Position numbers and translations under genes: made by a program | Notes under the pieces: generated by a model | What the model saw: the letters and a program-made list of their open reading frames with translations, nothing else | The model's database searches: none | Told to the model about the DNA's origin: nothing | Shown: piece by piece, positions 1-8,675 of the stretch | Position numbering within the stretch: the stretch's first letter is position 1 | How the letters are laid out: every line of letters begins with the position of its first letter | Source: Streptomyces rugosispiralis | GTDB lineage: Bacteria > Actinomycetota > Actinomycetes > Streptomycetales > Streptomycetaceae | Length of the DNA stretch: 64,000 bases | NCBI RefSeq assembly: GCF_024505145.1 | Contig: NZ_JANIAA010000011.1 | Span: 124,001 to 188,000, forward strand | Direction of reading: 5' to 3'

Positions 1-1016
1 AGTCCCGAGGCGCCGATGGGCTCGCCGTTGGCGATGCAGCCGCCGTCGGTGTTGACCGGCAGCGTTCCGCCGATCCCGGTGGCGCCGGAGGCGACCAGCC
101 GCTCCTGCTCGCCGTCCGCGCAGAAGCCGCACTCGGCCAGGTGCATCACCTCGGCACCGCTCTCGGTGTCCTGAAGCTGGCACACGTCCACGTCGCCGGG
201 GCCGAGCCCCGCCTCCTCGAAGGCGGCGGCGGAGGCGTCACGGCTGACGCTGGTCAGTTCGCCCCCGGGGATCCACGGGCTGAACACTTCGAACGATCCG
301 AAGCGACGGGTGCGTACGACCGCCGAGCGCAGGGTGACCGGCCGGCCGTCCAGCGCGCGGGCGGCCTCGGGCGAGCAGAGGACCAGCGCCGCCGCACCCG
401 CCCCCGGGGAGCAGAACATATAGCGGGTCAGCGGATCGCTGACCATGCCGGACTCCAGGATCTCCGCGGCGGACAGCGGCTTTCGGCGCCATGCCTCGGG
501 GGTCAGAGCGCCGTTGCGGTACGCCTTCTCGGCCACCAGGGCGAGGGTCCGCGGGGTGATGCCGTGGTCGTGCATATAGCGCTGGATCTTCATGCCGAAG
601 AACTGCGTGGTCACCATCAGCCCGTCGGTGCCGTACTCCGTTCCCAGGCCCCAGTCCTCGGGCCTCGGGTCGAAGGCGCCGCGCGGGTGTTTGTCGAAGC
701 CGACGGCGAGGACGACGTCCGCCATACCGGAGCGGATCGCGTTCACGGCGGAGACCAGCGCGCTGCCACCGGTGGCGCAGCCGTTCTTGACGTTGACGAA
801 CGGCAGTCCGGTGAGGCCGAGTTGGGCTACCAGGGTGTCCGCGAGGCCCGCGCTGTCACTGCCGCCGAACGCGGCCCCCACCCGCGACCACGGGATCCCG
901 GCGTCCGCCAGCGCGGCGTTCACGGCGGCGACGGCCAGTTGCCGGCCGGTCGCCTCCGGCCACCGCCCGAACGGGGTGCGCCCCGCACCGCAGATCAGGA
1001 CGTCGGCGCCGGTCAT
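1..1016 (-). CDS. Thiolase-like protein (SCP-x/lipid-transfer type), 3' end off the window
   Basis: Thiolase-fold enzyme of the non-specific lipid-transfer (SCP-x-like) group, which cleaves 3-oxoacyl-CoA or acts with an OB-fold partner in CoA-ester catabolism. Translated by hand from ATG at 1016: the N-terminus runs MTGADVLICGAGRTPFGRW, the nucleophile Cys is about residue 80 in NGCATGGSAL, and the end seen in the window contains NTDGGCIANGEPIGASG. About 338 residues are present; roughly the last 50 lie left of position 1. The ATG overlaps the TGA of the upstream OB-fold gene (ATGA), so the two are translationally coupled. That pairing is typical of thiolase/DUF35 complexes. The substrate cannot be read from sequence. 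Family call is firm, exact reaction is inference. Confidence 0.85.
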   Translation of the reverse strand, partial: MTGADVLICGAGRTPFGRWPEATGRQLAVAAVNAALADAGIPWSRVGAAFGGSDSAGLADTLVAQLGLTGLPFVNVKNGCATGGSALVSAVNAIRSGMADVVLAVGFDKHPRGAFDPRPEDWGLGTEYGTDGLMVTTQFFGMKIQRYMHDHGITPRTLALVAEKAYRNGALTPEAWRRKPLSAAEILESGMVSDPLTRYMFCSPGAGAAALVLCSPEAARALDGRPVTLRSAVVRTRRFGSFEVFSPWIPGGELTSVSRDASAAAFEEAGLGPGDVDVCQLQDTESGAEVMHLAECGFCADGEQERLVASGATGIGGTLPVNTDGGCIANGEPIGASG

Positions 1017-1459
1017 GAGCGCTCCTCAGCCGGGGTGGTGGGCCTGGCCCGGGGCACCCCGGGGCCCGCGGTCACGGAGAGGGGCATGCCGATGCGGAGG
1101 TGATCGAGGCCGTCGAGGTCGTCCACGTCGAGGACGGCGGCCACCCGCACGTCCTCGGACAGCTCGACATAGCCGAGGGCGAACGGTACGAAGCCTCCGG
1201 GCGGGGGCTGGTAGGGCGGCGACTTGGGGGCGTATCGCTGCACCGTCCAGGTCCACAGCGTGCCCGCGCCCGGGAGGACCACCGGATCGGCCGGTCCTCC
1301 GCAGCGCGGGCAGGTGTCGTCCGCGGGGTAGACCGTCACCGGGCAGCCGGCACAGCGTGCGCCCTGGAGCCCGGGGGTGGCCTGGGGCCCAGGAGTGGCC
1401 TGGAGCTCGGGGGCGGCTTCAGGCCCGGTGGCGGCCCGGCTCCGCGGATCCGTGGTCAT
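1013..1459 (-). CDS. DUF35 zinc-ribbon/OB-fold acyl-CoA-associated protein
   Basis: Small partner protein of thiolases (about 148 residues). A four-Cys rubredoxin-like zinc ribbon (CAGC, then CPRCGG about 13 residues later) is followed by an OB-fold beta region with the usual LWTWTVQR and FALGYVEL strands. Such proteins bind the acyl-CoA moiety and form heterocomplexes with SCP-x-like thiolases. I chose ATG at 1459 because the frame upstream overlaps the crotonase gene and looks non-coding. The residues between start and zinc ribbon are Pro/Ala/Gly-rich, so the start could be slightly further in. It lies 5 bp after the crotonase stop and overlaps the thiolase start by 4 bp, so the three genes are one operon. 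Confidence 0.82.
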   Translation of the reverse strand: MTTDPRSRAATGPEAAPELQATPGPQATPGLQGARCAGCPVTVYPADDTCPRCGGPADPVVLPGAGTLWTWTVQRYAPKSPPYQPPPGGFVPFALGYVELSEDVRVAAVLDVDDLDGLDHLRIGMPLSVTAGPGVPRARPTTPAEERS

Positions 1460-1464
1460 CCGGA

Positions 1465-2253
1465 TCAGCGCCCCTGCCACTTGGGTTCGCGCTTCTCCAG
1501 GAAGGCCGAGACGCCCTCGTTCGCGTCCTCGGAGTTGAGCGCGACGCCCACCGCGAGGTGCTCCATCACCATCAGCGACTGGGTGTCGGCGTCCAGGCTG
1601 CGGTCGATCGTCATCTTCGTGAGCCACATGGTGAAGGGGCTCTTGTCGGTGAGATGGCCGATGAACTCCTCGACCGTGGCGTCCAGTTCGTCCGCCGGGG
1701 CCGACTTGTTGATCAGCCCGAACTCGGCGGCCTCGACGCCGGAGAGGAGCTTGCCGGTGAGCATCAGCTCCTTGGTCTTACGGATGCCGATCATGCGCGG
1801 CACCCGGTAGATCGGACCGGCCCCGCCGAACAGCGCACGGCGGATGTGGAAGTCGCCGATCTTCGCGTCGTCCGCGGAGATGGCGAAGTCGCAGGAGATC
1901 ATGATCTCGAAGCCACCGGCCGTGACATGGCCCTCCAGGACCGCGACCGAGGGCGTCTTCATCGAGTACAGCCGGTCGCACACCTTCGCGGACTTCACCG
2001 CGACGTCGATCGCGTTCGACTTGCCCACGTAGTCGGCCTTCAGGCTGTCGAGGTCGAAGCCCGAGCAGAACGTGCCGCCACGGCCGCGCACCACCAGGAC
2101 CCGCAGGTCGGGGTCCTCGTCCACCTCGGTGATGATCTCGTCGAGCCGGTCCAGGATCGGCACGGTGACGCAGTTCTTCTTCCACGGTCGGTTGAGCCAC
2201 ACCCGGGCGACGTGGCCGTCGCGCTCGAACTGGATCTCGTCTTCCGTCGTCAT
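1465..2253 (-). CDS. Enoyl-CoA hydratase/isomerase (crotonase) family protein
   Basis: Crotonase-fold protein of 262 residues, a normal length. The first oxyanion-hole segment is FCSGFDLDSL (about 63-72) and the second is VTAGGFEIMISCDFAI, whose Glu matches the first catalytic Glu of enoyl-CoA hydratases. At the place of the second catalytic Glu (normally in a PEI.LG motif) this protein reads FHIRRALFGGAGP, with His aligned to Glu by eye. It may therefore be an isomerase, thioesterase or C-C hydrolase rather than a true hydratase. First gene of the operon with the DUF35 protein and the thiolase. A copy of the cluster's ACTGAACTCAGT-like box lies 22 bp upstream of the start. Confidence 0.85.
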   Translation of the reverse strand: MTTEDEIQFERDGHVARVWLNRPWKKNCVTVPILDRLDEIITEVDEDPDLRVLVVRGRGGTFCSGFDLDSLKADYVGKSNAIDVAVKSAKVCDRLYSMKTPSVAVLEGHVTAGGFEIMISCDFAISADDAKIGDFHIRRALFGGAGPIYRVPRMIGIRKTKELMLTGKLLSGVEAAEFGLINKSAPADELDATVEEFIGHLTDKSPFTMWLTKMTIDRSLDADTQSLMVMEHLAVGVALNSEDANEGVSAFLEKREPKWQGR

Positions 2254-2274
2254 CCCTCACCCCTCTGAAACTGA

Positions 2275-2286
2275 ACTGAATTCATT
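2275..2286. promoter_or_regulatory. Box a: operator-like sequence before crotonase operon
   Basis: ACTGAATTCATT matches 10 of 12 positions of the perfect copy ACTGAACTCAGT at 7737. It is centred on TGAATTCA (2277-2284) and preceded by an overlapping half site, ACTGAACT (2270-2277). It lies between the acyl-CoA dehydrogenase stop and the crotonase start. The repressor is not identified. Confidence 0.55.
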
Positions 2287-2349
2287 ACAACTTTGAGTCC
2301 GTCGGGAGAGCCGTGTCAAGCCCTTGATCGAGCCAGGCCGATGTTCGGT

Positions 2350-3501
2350 TCAGGCGGCGGGGTGGCCGACGAGGCCGAGGAGCCGGGCCCGGTGCTGGTC
2401 CGCGGTGCCGAACAGCACCTCGGCGGCGCGTGCCCGGCGTACGTACAGATGGGCCGGGTGCTCCCAGGTGAAGCCGATGCCGCCGTGCAGCTGGACGTAC
2501 TCGGCCGTCGCCAGCCGGAAGGTGTCCGAGCACACCACGGCGGCGGCGCAGGCGGCCGTCGGCAGGTGCGGCGAGGCGACGGCGGCGCAGACGGTCGCGT
2601 AGACCGACGCCGAGCGCGCCGCCTCCAGCGCCACCAGCACATCGGCCAGCCGGTGCTTGATGGCCTGGAAGGACCCGATGGGGCGGCCGAACTGGTGGCG
2701 CTGCGCCACGAACGCGACCGTGGCGTCCAGCGCGTGGCCGCTGCCACCGACCTGCTCGGCCGCCAGCGCGGCCCGTCCGATGTCCAACGTCGCCGCGACC
2801 ACGTCCTCGGCGCCGTCCGCCGTGCCCACGGCGGTGGCCGGGGCACCCCGGAACTCCACCAGCGCCTGGCGTCGCGTCTCGTCCAGGACGCGGCGCGGAG
2901 CCCGCCGGCAGCTGCCGGGGGCGGGCTCACAGGCGAAGAGCCGGGGTCCGGCGGGGGTTCCGGCCCGCACCAGGACCAGATCCGCGCCGGCGCCGTCGAG
3001 CACGAAATCCGCGTGTCCGCGCAGCACCCAGCCGCCACTCCCCCGCTCCGCGGCGACACCGGGCTCGCCGGCGTCGAACCGTCCGGCCTCGAACCCGGCC
3101 ACGGTTGCGGTGAGCGTGCCGTCGGCGATCCGGGGCAGATAGCGCTCGCACGCCGTACGGTCGCCGCTGAGCAGCAGGGCGTGGGCGGCCAGCGCCACCG
3201 TGGGCAGCAGCGGCCCGCGGTACAGGGCGCGCCCGGATTCCTCCAGGGCCACCGCCAGTTCGGCGAAGGTGAAGCCCGACCCGCCGTACTCCTCCGGAAC
3301 GGCCAGTCCATGGACTCCGATCTCGCGCGCGAGCCGGGCCCAGAGCGCTTCGTCGTATCCGCGCGGGGTGGCCGGCTGTTCGCGCAGTTCCTCGACGCCA
3401 CTCGTCTCGGCGTAGAAGTCCCGCAGGACGGTGCGCAGTTGTCGTTGCTCATCCGTTTCGGACAGCAGCTGGGGGTCGAGCTCGGGGTGGCGACGGTGCA
3501 C
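2350..3501 (-). CDS. Acyl-CoA dehydrogenase
   Basis: Flavin-dependent acyl-CoA dehydrogenase (383 residues) that desaturates a CoA thioester, passing electrons to ETF. Visible: PEEYGGSGFTFAELAVALEE in the N-terminal helical domain, AQRHQFGRPIGSFQAIKHRLAD at the FAD/dimer interface, and HGGIGFTWEHPAHLYVRRA near the C-terminus. These resemble short acyl-CoA dehydrogenases of steroid and terpenoid catabolic clusters. I chose GTG at 3501, preceded by GGAG at a 5-base spacing. An ATG 18 codons further upstream would begin inside the palindrome at 3543-3558 and is unlikely. Transcribed separately from the crotonase operon, which has its own box. Confidence 0.85.
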   Translation of the reverse strand: MHRRHPELDPQLLSETDEQRQLRTVLRDFYAETSGVEELREQPATPRGYDEALWARLAREIGVHGLAVPEEYGGSGFTFAELAVALEESGRALYRGPLLPTVALAAHALLLSGDRTACERYLPRIADGTLTATVAGFEAGRFDAGEPGVAAERGSGGWVLRGHADFVLDGAGADLVLVRAGTPAGPRLFACEPAPGSCRRAPRRVLDETRRQALVEFRGAPATAVGTADGAEDVVAATLDIGRAALAAEQVGGSGHALDATVAFVAQRHQFGRPIGSFQAIKHRLADVLVALEAARSASVYATVCAAVASPHLPTAACAAAVVCSDTFRLATAEYVQLHGGIGFTWEHPAHLYVRRARAAEVLFGTADQHRARLLGLVGHPAA

Positions 3502-3542
3502 GGGATCTCCATCGTGATCGGGCGGCGGACCGGAGGATGATA

Positions 3543-3558
3543 GAATTGAACTCAATTC
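3543..3558. promoter_or_regulatory. Box b: perfect palindrome before acyl-CoA dehydrogenase
   Basis: GAATTGAACTCAATTC: perfect 7-bp inverted arms (GAATTGA/TCAATTC) around AC. Its core ATTGAACTCAAT matches the perfect cluster box at 10 of 12 positions. It lies 42 bp before the chosen GTG start. Confidence 0.65.
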
Positions 3559-3621
3559 GAGACCGTAGGCAGCGAACCCCGGGTGAGCAAGACCCGCACC
3601 GCGGCCGCTCCGGACACCCGC

Positions 3622-4425
3622 TCAGACGGTGAACCGGCCGCCGTTGGCGAGCAGCACCGCGCCGACCAGGTTCGCCGCGGCATCGCTCACGAGAAAGAGG
3701 GCGATCTCGGATATCTCCTCGGGGGTCGCGTACGGGCGCACCCGCGGATCGGCGAAGCCCGTCCGCAGCGCCTCGGGGGTACGGGCCGCCATCCCCGTCT
3801 CCGTGGGCCCCGGCGCCACCACGTTGACCCGGATCCCGGAGGCGATGACCTCCTTGGCCACGGCCTGGGCCAGCGCGTGCACACCCGCCTTGGAGGCCGC
3901 GTAATGGGGGTAGCCGACGGGCGCATCGAAGGCCGACGACGATCCGATCACCGCGATCGCCCCGGCCCCGGTCGGCCGCATGACCCGCACCGCGGCGCGC
4001 AGCACATGGAAGGTTCCGTCCAGGTTCACGCCCATGACTCGCCGCCAGGAGGCGTCGTCGAGGGAGTCGGTCAGCTCGACCGGCCGGCCTTCGACCGTCG
4101 CGTCCGCGATGCGCCGCTTCGCCTCCGGGTCGTCGACCCCCGCCGCGTGCACCAGGACGTCGAGCCGCCCGTACCGGCGCAGTATGTCCCGGAAGGCGCC
4201 GTCGACACCCGCCGCCTCCGTCACGTCGAGCGCGATCGCCGTGGCGTCGGGCAGTTCCGCGGCGACCGCGGCGGCACCCTCGCCGTTCACGTCCGCCAGG
4301 ACGACGGCCGCCGCCCCTTCCGCGGCCAGTTGCCGGGCTACCGCCGCGCCCATACCGGAGGCGGCTCCCGTCACCATCGCGACCCGGCCGGCGAACCTCC
4401 CGGTGCGGATGTCTTCGCGCGTCAC
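3622..4425 (-). CDS. SDR family NAD(P)-dependent oxidoreductase
   Basis: Classical short-chain dehydrogenase/reductase, 267 residues. Cofactor motif TGAASGMG, the NNAG position reads VHAAGV, the catalytic Ser is in IGSSSAF and the Tyr-Lys pair in HYAASKAG. The C-terminal motif is LANGGRFTV instead of the usual DGG. An insertion after the AAG motif (DDPEAKRRIADATVEGRP) is unusual. Start GTG at 4425 is preceded by AAGGGAG at a 5-base spacing; a GTG 15 bases upstream has no comparable site. It probably oxidises a hydroxyl or hydroxyacyl-CoA intermediate of this cluster. It is divergent from the zinc alcohol dehydrogenase, with a weak cluster box between them. Confidence 0.85.
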   Translation of the reverse strand: MTREDIRTGRFAGRVAMVTGAASGMGAAVARQLAAEGAAAVVLADVNGEGAAAVAAELPDATAIALDVTEAAGVDGAFRDILRRYGRLDVLVHAAGVDDPEAKRRIADATVEGRPVELTDSLDDASWRRVMGVNLDGTFHVLRAAVRVMRPTGAGAIAVIGSSSAFDAPVGYPHYAASKAGVHALAQAVAKEVIASGIRVNVVAPGPTETGMAARTPEALRTGFADPRVRPYATPEEISEIALFLVSDAAANLVGAVLLANGGRFTV

Positions 4426-4455
4426 GCCGACTCCCTTCACTTGCCCGGACCATCT

Positions 4456-4470
4456 ATTGAACCGACTTCA
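4456..4470. promoter_or_regulatory. Box c: weaker operator-like sequence between divergent genes
   Basis: ATTGAACCGACTTCA shares the left half ATTGAAC with box b and has TGAA/TTCA inverted arms, but matches the 12-bp box at only about 8 positions. It sits in the 95-bp region between divergent starts at 4425 and 4521, where a shared operator would be expected. Confidence 0.35.
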
Positions 4471-4520
4471 CCTCTGTTACCGTGGCTGCCGCGGCGCTGA
4501 CAAGACCCAGGACGGTGAAG

Positions 4521-5561
4521 ATGAGGGCACTGCGGCTGACGGCCTGGGGGAAGGCTCCGGCACCGGTCGAGGTCGACCGGCCCGTCCCCCATGGCGCCGA
4601 GGTGTTGGTGCGGGTCGAAGCCGCCGGGCTGTGCCGCTCCGATCTGCACGTGGTCGACGCCGCCCCGGGGGTGCTCCCCTACCGGCTGCCGTTCACCCTC
4701 GGCCATGAGGTCGCCGGGCGGATCACCGCCCTGGGGCCCGGCGCCGACGGGGTGGCGATCGGCGAACGCGTGGTGGTGTACGGGCCGTGGGGCTGTGGCT
4801 CCTGCGCACGGTGCGCCGCGGGCCGCGACAACTACTGCGACCGGCGTGACACCCTCGCCTGGCACGGGTCGGGGCTGGGCCGGGACGGCGGAATGGCCGA
4901 GTATCTGCTCGTCCCGTCCGCCCGCCAACTGGTGCCGATCGGCGACCTGCCCGCCGACCAGGCCGCCCCCCTCTCCGACGCGGGCCTGACCTCCTACCAC
5001 GCCGTGGCCGGACTCCGGCACGCGCTCGGCGAGGGCGCCACCGCCGTCGTCATCGGTATCGGCGGCCTCGGCCACCTGGCCGTCCAAATCCTCCGTGCCA
5101 CCACCGAGAGCCGGGTGCTGGCGGTCGACGTCCGGGAGGACGCCCTGGCCCTCGCGGACCGCTCCGGCGCGGACTTCGGAACCCTGATGCGACCGGACAC
5201 CGCCCGCGCGCTGCGGGCGCGAAGCGGCGACGTGGGAGTGGACGCCGTGCTCGACTTCGTCGGCACCGCACAGACGATGGACCTCGCGGTCAGCGTGGCG
5301 CGCCCCGGTGGCGAACTCGCCGTCGTCGGAAGCGGGGGCGGCAGTCTGACGGTGTCCAAGCCGGGTGTACTCCCCGCCGGTTTCCGGCTCTCGCTGCCCT
5401 TCTGGGGAACTCGCCATGAACTGGCCGGGGTCGTCGCGCTGGCGGGTTCGGGCGCGCTCCGCGTCGAGACGGAACACTTTCCGCTGTCCGCCGCCCCGGA
5501 GGCGATCGACCGGCTTCGCCGTGGCGGGACCCGGGGCCGGACCGTGCTCGTACCGGATTGA
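4521..5561 (+). CDS. Zinc-dependent alcohol dehydrogenase (medium-chain)
   Basis: Medium-chain dehydrogenase of 346 residues that oxidises an alcohol with NAD(P). Catalytic zinc ligands are visible as Cys38 (GLCRSD) and His62-Glu63 (GHE). The structural zinc site is four cysteines, 92, 95, 98 and 106, in CGSCARCAAGRDNYC. The nucleotide loop is GIGGLGH (179-185). ATG at 4521 has AGGA about 8 bases upstream; the frame before it overlaps the divergent promoter. Followed after 23 bp by another SDR in the same direction, so the two are likely co-transcribed and act in sequence on a hydroxylated intermediate. Confidence 0.87.
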   Translation: MRALRLTAWGKAPAPVEVDRPVPHGAEVLVRVEAAGLCRSDLHVVDAAPGVLPYRLPFTLGHEVAGRITALGPGADGVAIGERVVVYGPWGCGSCARCAAGRDNYCDRRDTLAWHGSGLGRDGGMAEYLLVPSARQLVPIGDLPADQAAPLSDAGLTSYHAVAGLRHALGEGATAVVIGIGGLGHLAVQILRATTESRVLAVDVREDALALADRSGADFGTLMRPDTARALRARSGDVGVDAVLDFVGTAQTMDLAVSVARPGGELAVVGSGGGSLTVSKPGVLPAGFRLSLPFWGTRHELAGVVALAGSGALRVETEHFPLSAAPEAIDRLRRGGTRGRTVLVPD

Positions 5562-5584
5562 TCACCTACACGAGGGAAGTCGGC

Positions 5585-6334
5585 ATGCGCTTCGACGGAA
5601 GAGTCGCGATCGTCACCGGCGGGGCCCGGGGCATGGGTGCCACGCATGTACGGGGACTGGTCGCGGAAGGGGCCCGGGTCGCCGTCTGCGACATCCTGGA
5701 CGAGGTGGGAGAGGCCCTGGCCGATGAGCTCCCCCACGCGCGCTACCACCACCTCGACGTCACCGACGAAGCGCGGTGGCGGTCGGTCGTCCGAGCGGTC
5801 GAGAACACTCTCGGTCCCGTGGACGTCCTGGTCAACAACGCGGGGATCATGCACTTCGGCGGTGTGGAGGAGCAGTCGCCCGCACACTTCCGCCGGATCC
5901 TCGACGTCAATCTGGTGGGCGCCTTCCTCGGCATGCACACCGTACTCCCCGGTATGCGCGAACGCGGTCACGGGGCCGTCGTCAACGTCTCGTCGGCCGC
6001 CGGTATGACGGGCTTCGCCGGTGGCATCGGCTATGTGGCGAGCAAGTGGGGGGTGCGCGGGATGACCAAGGCCGCCGCACTGGACATGGCGGGCAGCGGG
6101 GTGCGTATCAACTCCGTACACCCCGGAGTCATCCGTACGCCCATGGGTGAGAGCGCCTCACCCGAACTCTTCGCCCAGCAGCCGGTGGCGCGCATCGGGG
6201 AGCCCGAGGAGGTCACCCGCATGGTGCTCTTCCTGGCCGGCGACGACGCCTCCTACACCACGGGCGGGGAGTTCCTCGTCGACGGTGGCCAGACCATCGG
6301 CCAGGGCGGCCACCCCGAGGCGGCAGCGGACTGA
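5585..6334 (+). CDS. SDR family oxidoreductase
   Basis: Short-chain dehydrogenase/reductase of 249 residues. Motifs: TGGARGMG (cofactor), NNAGIM, NVSSAAG (catalytic Ser), GYVASKWG (Tyr and Lys), and C-terminal EFLVDGGQTIG. This resembles the 3-alpha/20-beta-hydroxysteroid dehydrogenase-like subgroup, but that group is broad and the substrate is unknown. Start ATG at 5585 has GAGGGAAG upstream; a TTG at 5558 overlapping the previous stop has no binding site. Second gene of the alcohol dehydrogenase operon, convergent with the transporter that ends 39 bp downstream. Confidence 0.87.
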   Translation: MRFDGRVAIVTGGARGMGATHVRGLVAEGARVAVCDILDEVGEALADELPHARYHHLDVTDEARWRSVVRAVENTLGPVDVLVNNAGIMHFGGVEEQSPAHFRRILDVNLVGAFLGMHTVLPGMRERGHGAVVNVSSAAGMTGFAGGIGYVASKWGVRGMTKAAALDMAGSGVRINSVHPGVIRTPMGESASPELFAQQPVARIGEPEEVTRMVLFLAGDDASYTTGGEFLVDGGQTIGQGGHPEAAAD

Positions 6335-6373
6335 TGTCCTTCGGTGGCCGATGGTCGCCACGACGGGCACCTC

Positions 6374-7675
6374 CTACACATCCCTGCGGACGGTGAGCAG
6401 GGAACCGATCCCGATCAGACAGACCAGCATGACGAAGAACGCCGGGGAGAGCAGGTTCCCGGTCCGCTGGACCAGGAAGGCCGCGATGTACGGGGCCGTA
6501 CCGCCCGCCAGGACGGTGCCGATGTTGTACCCGATCGCCATACCGGTGTAGCGGACCCGGCGCTCGAACAGATGCGGCCACAAGCTGGCCGCCGGGACCT
6601 GCACGAACGCGCTGCCCAGCATCAGGAGCACATACGCCAGCCCGGCCAGCGCCAGGCTGTGCCGGCCCATGAGCATCATCGCGGGGTAGGCGGTCACCAG
6701 GAAGGCCAGCAGCCCGCCCATCAGGACGCGACGGCAGCCGAACCGGGCGGCGAGCCGTCCGGCCGGGACCATGAGCAGCACGGTGACGAGCACGACGGCC
6801 GCGGTCAGCCAGTACACCAGCGTGGTGTCGTAGCCGAGGTTGGTGGTCAGGTAGATGCCGATGTACGTCAGCCCGAGGAAGATGGCGCCGCCCTGGGCCA
6901 TGGCCAGGCCGATGGACTGCAGCAGCGCCGTGCGGTGGGTGGCCAGGACCTCCCGGATCGGAGCCGTGGGGATGTCGGCGCGCCGTGCGGCCTCCTTGAA
7001 CTCCGGGGTGTCCTCGATCCGCATCCGGGCCCACAGACAGAGCAGGGTGAGTGGCACGGCCATGAGGAAGGGCAGCCGCCAGCCCCATTCGGCCATCTGG
7101 TCCTTGGTGGTGAGGGCCGAGATCGCCCCGGCGGTGGCGGCCGCGAACATGAACCCGAGGTTGGACCCGATGGGTGTGACGGCGCCGAGGAAGGCCCTGC
7201 GCCGGGGTGGCGCCGACTCGTAGATGTAGGTGTAGGCGCCGACCGACTCGCCACCCGAGGAAATGCCCTGTGCCAGCCGGGTGATGAACAGGAGCACCGC
7301 GGCGAGCACACCGATCTGGCTGTACGTCGGCAGCAGCCCCGTGACGCTGCTGGCCACCCCCATGCACAGCACCGAGGAGACCAGCGCCTTGCGACGCCCC
7401 CATCGGTCGCCGATCCACCCGAAGAAGACACCGCCGATCGGCCGCACCACGAGACCGGTGGCGAACACCGCGAGCGCCGCCAGCATCGAGGCCGCCGGAT
7501 CGTCGCCCGGGAAGAACTGCGGAGCGATCGCCACGGCCAGATAGCCGTAGACGCTGAAGTCGTAGTACTCGATCAGCGTGCCGATGCTCCCGGCGAGCAT
7601 CGCGCGGCGCACCGTACGGGGGTCGTGTGACGCCGACTCCTCCCCCGGAGGGGCGGGTTGTTGTGTGGTGCTCAT
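6374..7675 (-). CDS. MFS transporter, metabolite:H+ symporter (MHS/ShiA-like) family
   Basis: Twelve-helix major facilitator protein of 433 residues. The N-terminal signature GTLIEYYDFSVYGYLA and the loop GDRWGRRKAL between helices 2 and 3 are those of the MHS group (ProP, KgtP, ShiA), which carries organic acids and related small metabolites with protons. SSGGESVGAYTYIYE and later helices fit. ATG at 7675 has GGGAG upstream; eight further in-frame codons are probably not translated. Divergent from the SDR at 7838, with a perfect cluster box between, so it is the likely importer of the substrate degraded by this cluster. Confidence 0.87.
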   Translation of the reverse strand: MSTTQQPAPPGEESASHDPRTVRRAMLAGSIGTLIEYYDFSVYGYLAVAIAPQFFPGDDPAASMLAALAVFATGLVVRPIGGVFFGWIGDRWGRRKALVSSVLCMGVASSVTGLLPTYSQIGVLAAVLLFITRLAQGISSGGESVGAYTYIYESAPPRRRAFLGAVTPIGSNLGFMFAAATAGAISALTTKDQMAEWGWRLPFLMAVPLTLLCLWARMRIEDTPEFKEAARRADIPTAPIREVLATHRTALLQSIGLAMAQGGAIFLGLTYIGIYLTTNLGYDTTLVYWLTAAVVLVTVLLMVPAGRLAARFGCRRVLMGGLLAFLVTAYPAMMLMGRHSLALAGLAYVLLMLGSAFVQVPAASLWPHLFERRVRYTGMAIGYNIGTVLAGGTAPYIAAFLVQRTGNLLSPAFFVMLVCLIGIGSLLTVRRDV

Positions 7676-7736
7676 GGTCCGGCTCCCTTCCCGCGGCACG
7701 GCCCGGTACCCTGCCGACGTTTCGGGACGGTACAGA

Positions 7737-7748
7737 ACTGAACTCAGT
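7737..7748. promoter_or_regulatory. Box d: best copy of the cluster operator, ACTGAACTCAGT
   Basis: ACTGAACTCAGT is a perfect palindrome, arms ACTGA/TCAGT around AC. It lies between the divergent transporter (start 7675) and SDR (start 7838). It serves as the reference for the other four boxes. Confidence 0.65.
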
Positions 7749-7837
7749 ACAGCTAGCCTTAGCGCATGGATTACTGCATCAGTCTGGATACCTGAACCGG
7801 ATTCGATTTACTCTGAGGGTCGCGGAAAGGAGACCCT

Positions 7838-8608
7838 GTGGAGAGCCCGTTGCGAGATCGACTGTCCGGACAGATCGCCCTGGTCACCGGCGCCACCGGC
7901 GGCATAGGGACCGCCGTCTCGCGGCGGCTGGCCGCCGAGGGCGCCACGGTGGTGGTGACCGACGTGGACGCCACCCGCTGCGACCACCTGGCGCGGGAGC
8001 TGACGGCCGACGGAGCGCGGGCGCTGGGCCTGGCGCTGGACGTGAGTGACGAGGAGGCGTGGCGCGACGTGGTCGAGCACGTGGTCTCCGCGCTGGGCGG
8101 CCTGTCCGTGCTGGTCAACAACGCGGGGATCGCCGAGATGCGCACCGTGGAGACGGAGACCCAGGAGTCATGGGACAAGGTCATCTCGGTGACCCAGGGC
8201 GGTGTCTGGCTCGGCATGAAGCACGGTGGCCCCGCGATCGAACGCTCCGGCGGCGGCTCGATCGTCAACATCGCATCGATCTTCGGCACGGTGGGCGGCT
8301 TCGGCAGCCAGTTCTCGTATCACGCGGCGAAGGGCGCGGTCCGGCTGATGACGAAGAACGCCGCGCTGCACTGGGCCACCCGCGGCGTCCGGGTCAATTC
8401 GATCCATCCCGGTTTCATCGAGACCCCGCTCTCGCGCGAACTGTGGCAGGGCACACCCCGTCACACCGCGATGGTCGAGGGCACCCCCATGAGGCGGCTC
8501 GGCAGTCCGGAAGAGGTGGCGGGGGCCGTGGCGTTCCTCGCGTCCCGGGACGCGAGCTTCGTGACCGGCTCCGAGCTGTACGTGGACGGCGGCTGGACGG
8601 CACGCTGA
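7838..8608 (+). CDS. SDR family oxidoreductase
   Basis: Third short-chain dehydrogenase of the cluster, 256 residues. Cofactor loop TGATGGIG, NNAGIAE, NIASIFG (catalytic Ser), SYHAAKGAV (Tyr and Lys), and C-terminal ELYVDGGWTAR. GTG start at 7838 with AAAGGAG 6 bases upstream. Divergent from the MHS transporter and convergent with the flavoprotein gene. Having three distinct SDRs in 5 kb suggests that several hydroxyl/keto conversions occur on one ring-like or branched substrate; this is inference. Confidence 0.87.
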   Translation: MESPLRDRLSGQIALVTGATGGIGTAVSRRLAAEGATVVVTDVDATRCDHLARELTADGARALGLALDVSDEEAWRDVVEHVVSALGGLSVLVNNAGIAEMRTVETETQESWDKVISVTQGGVWLGMKHGGPAIERSGGGSIVNIASIFGTVGGFGSQFSYHAAKGAVRLMTKNAALHWATRGVRVNSIHPGFIETPLSRELWQGTPRHTAMVEGTPMRRLGSPEEVAGAVAFLASRDASFVTGSELYVDGGWTAR

Positions 8609-8675
8609 CGGGACACCACCCGCCGTGGCGGACGGGCGTCGTGGCGGACGAGCCGGGTGCCGGTCCGCCGCACGC

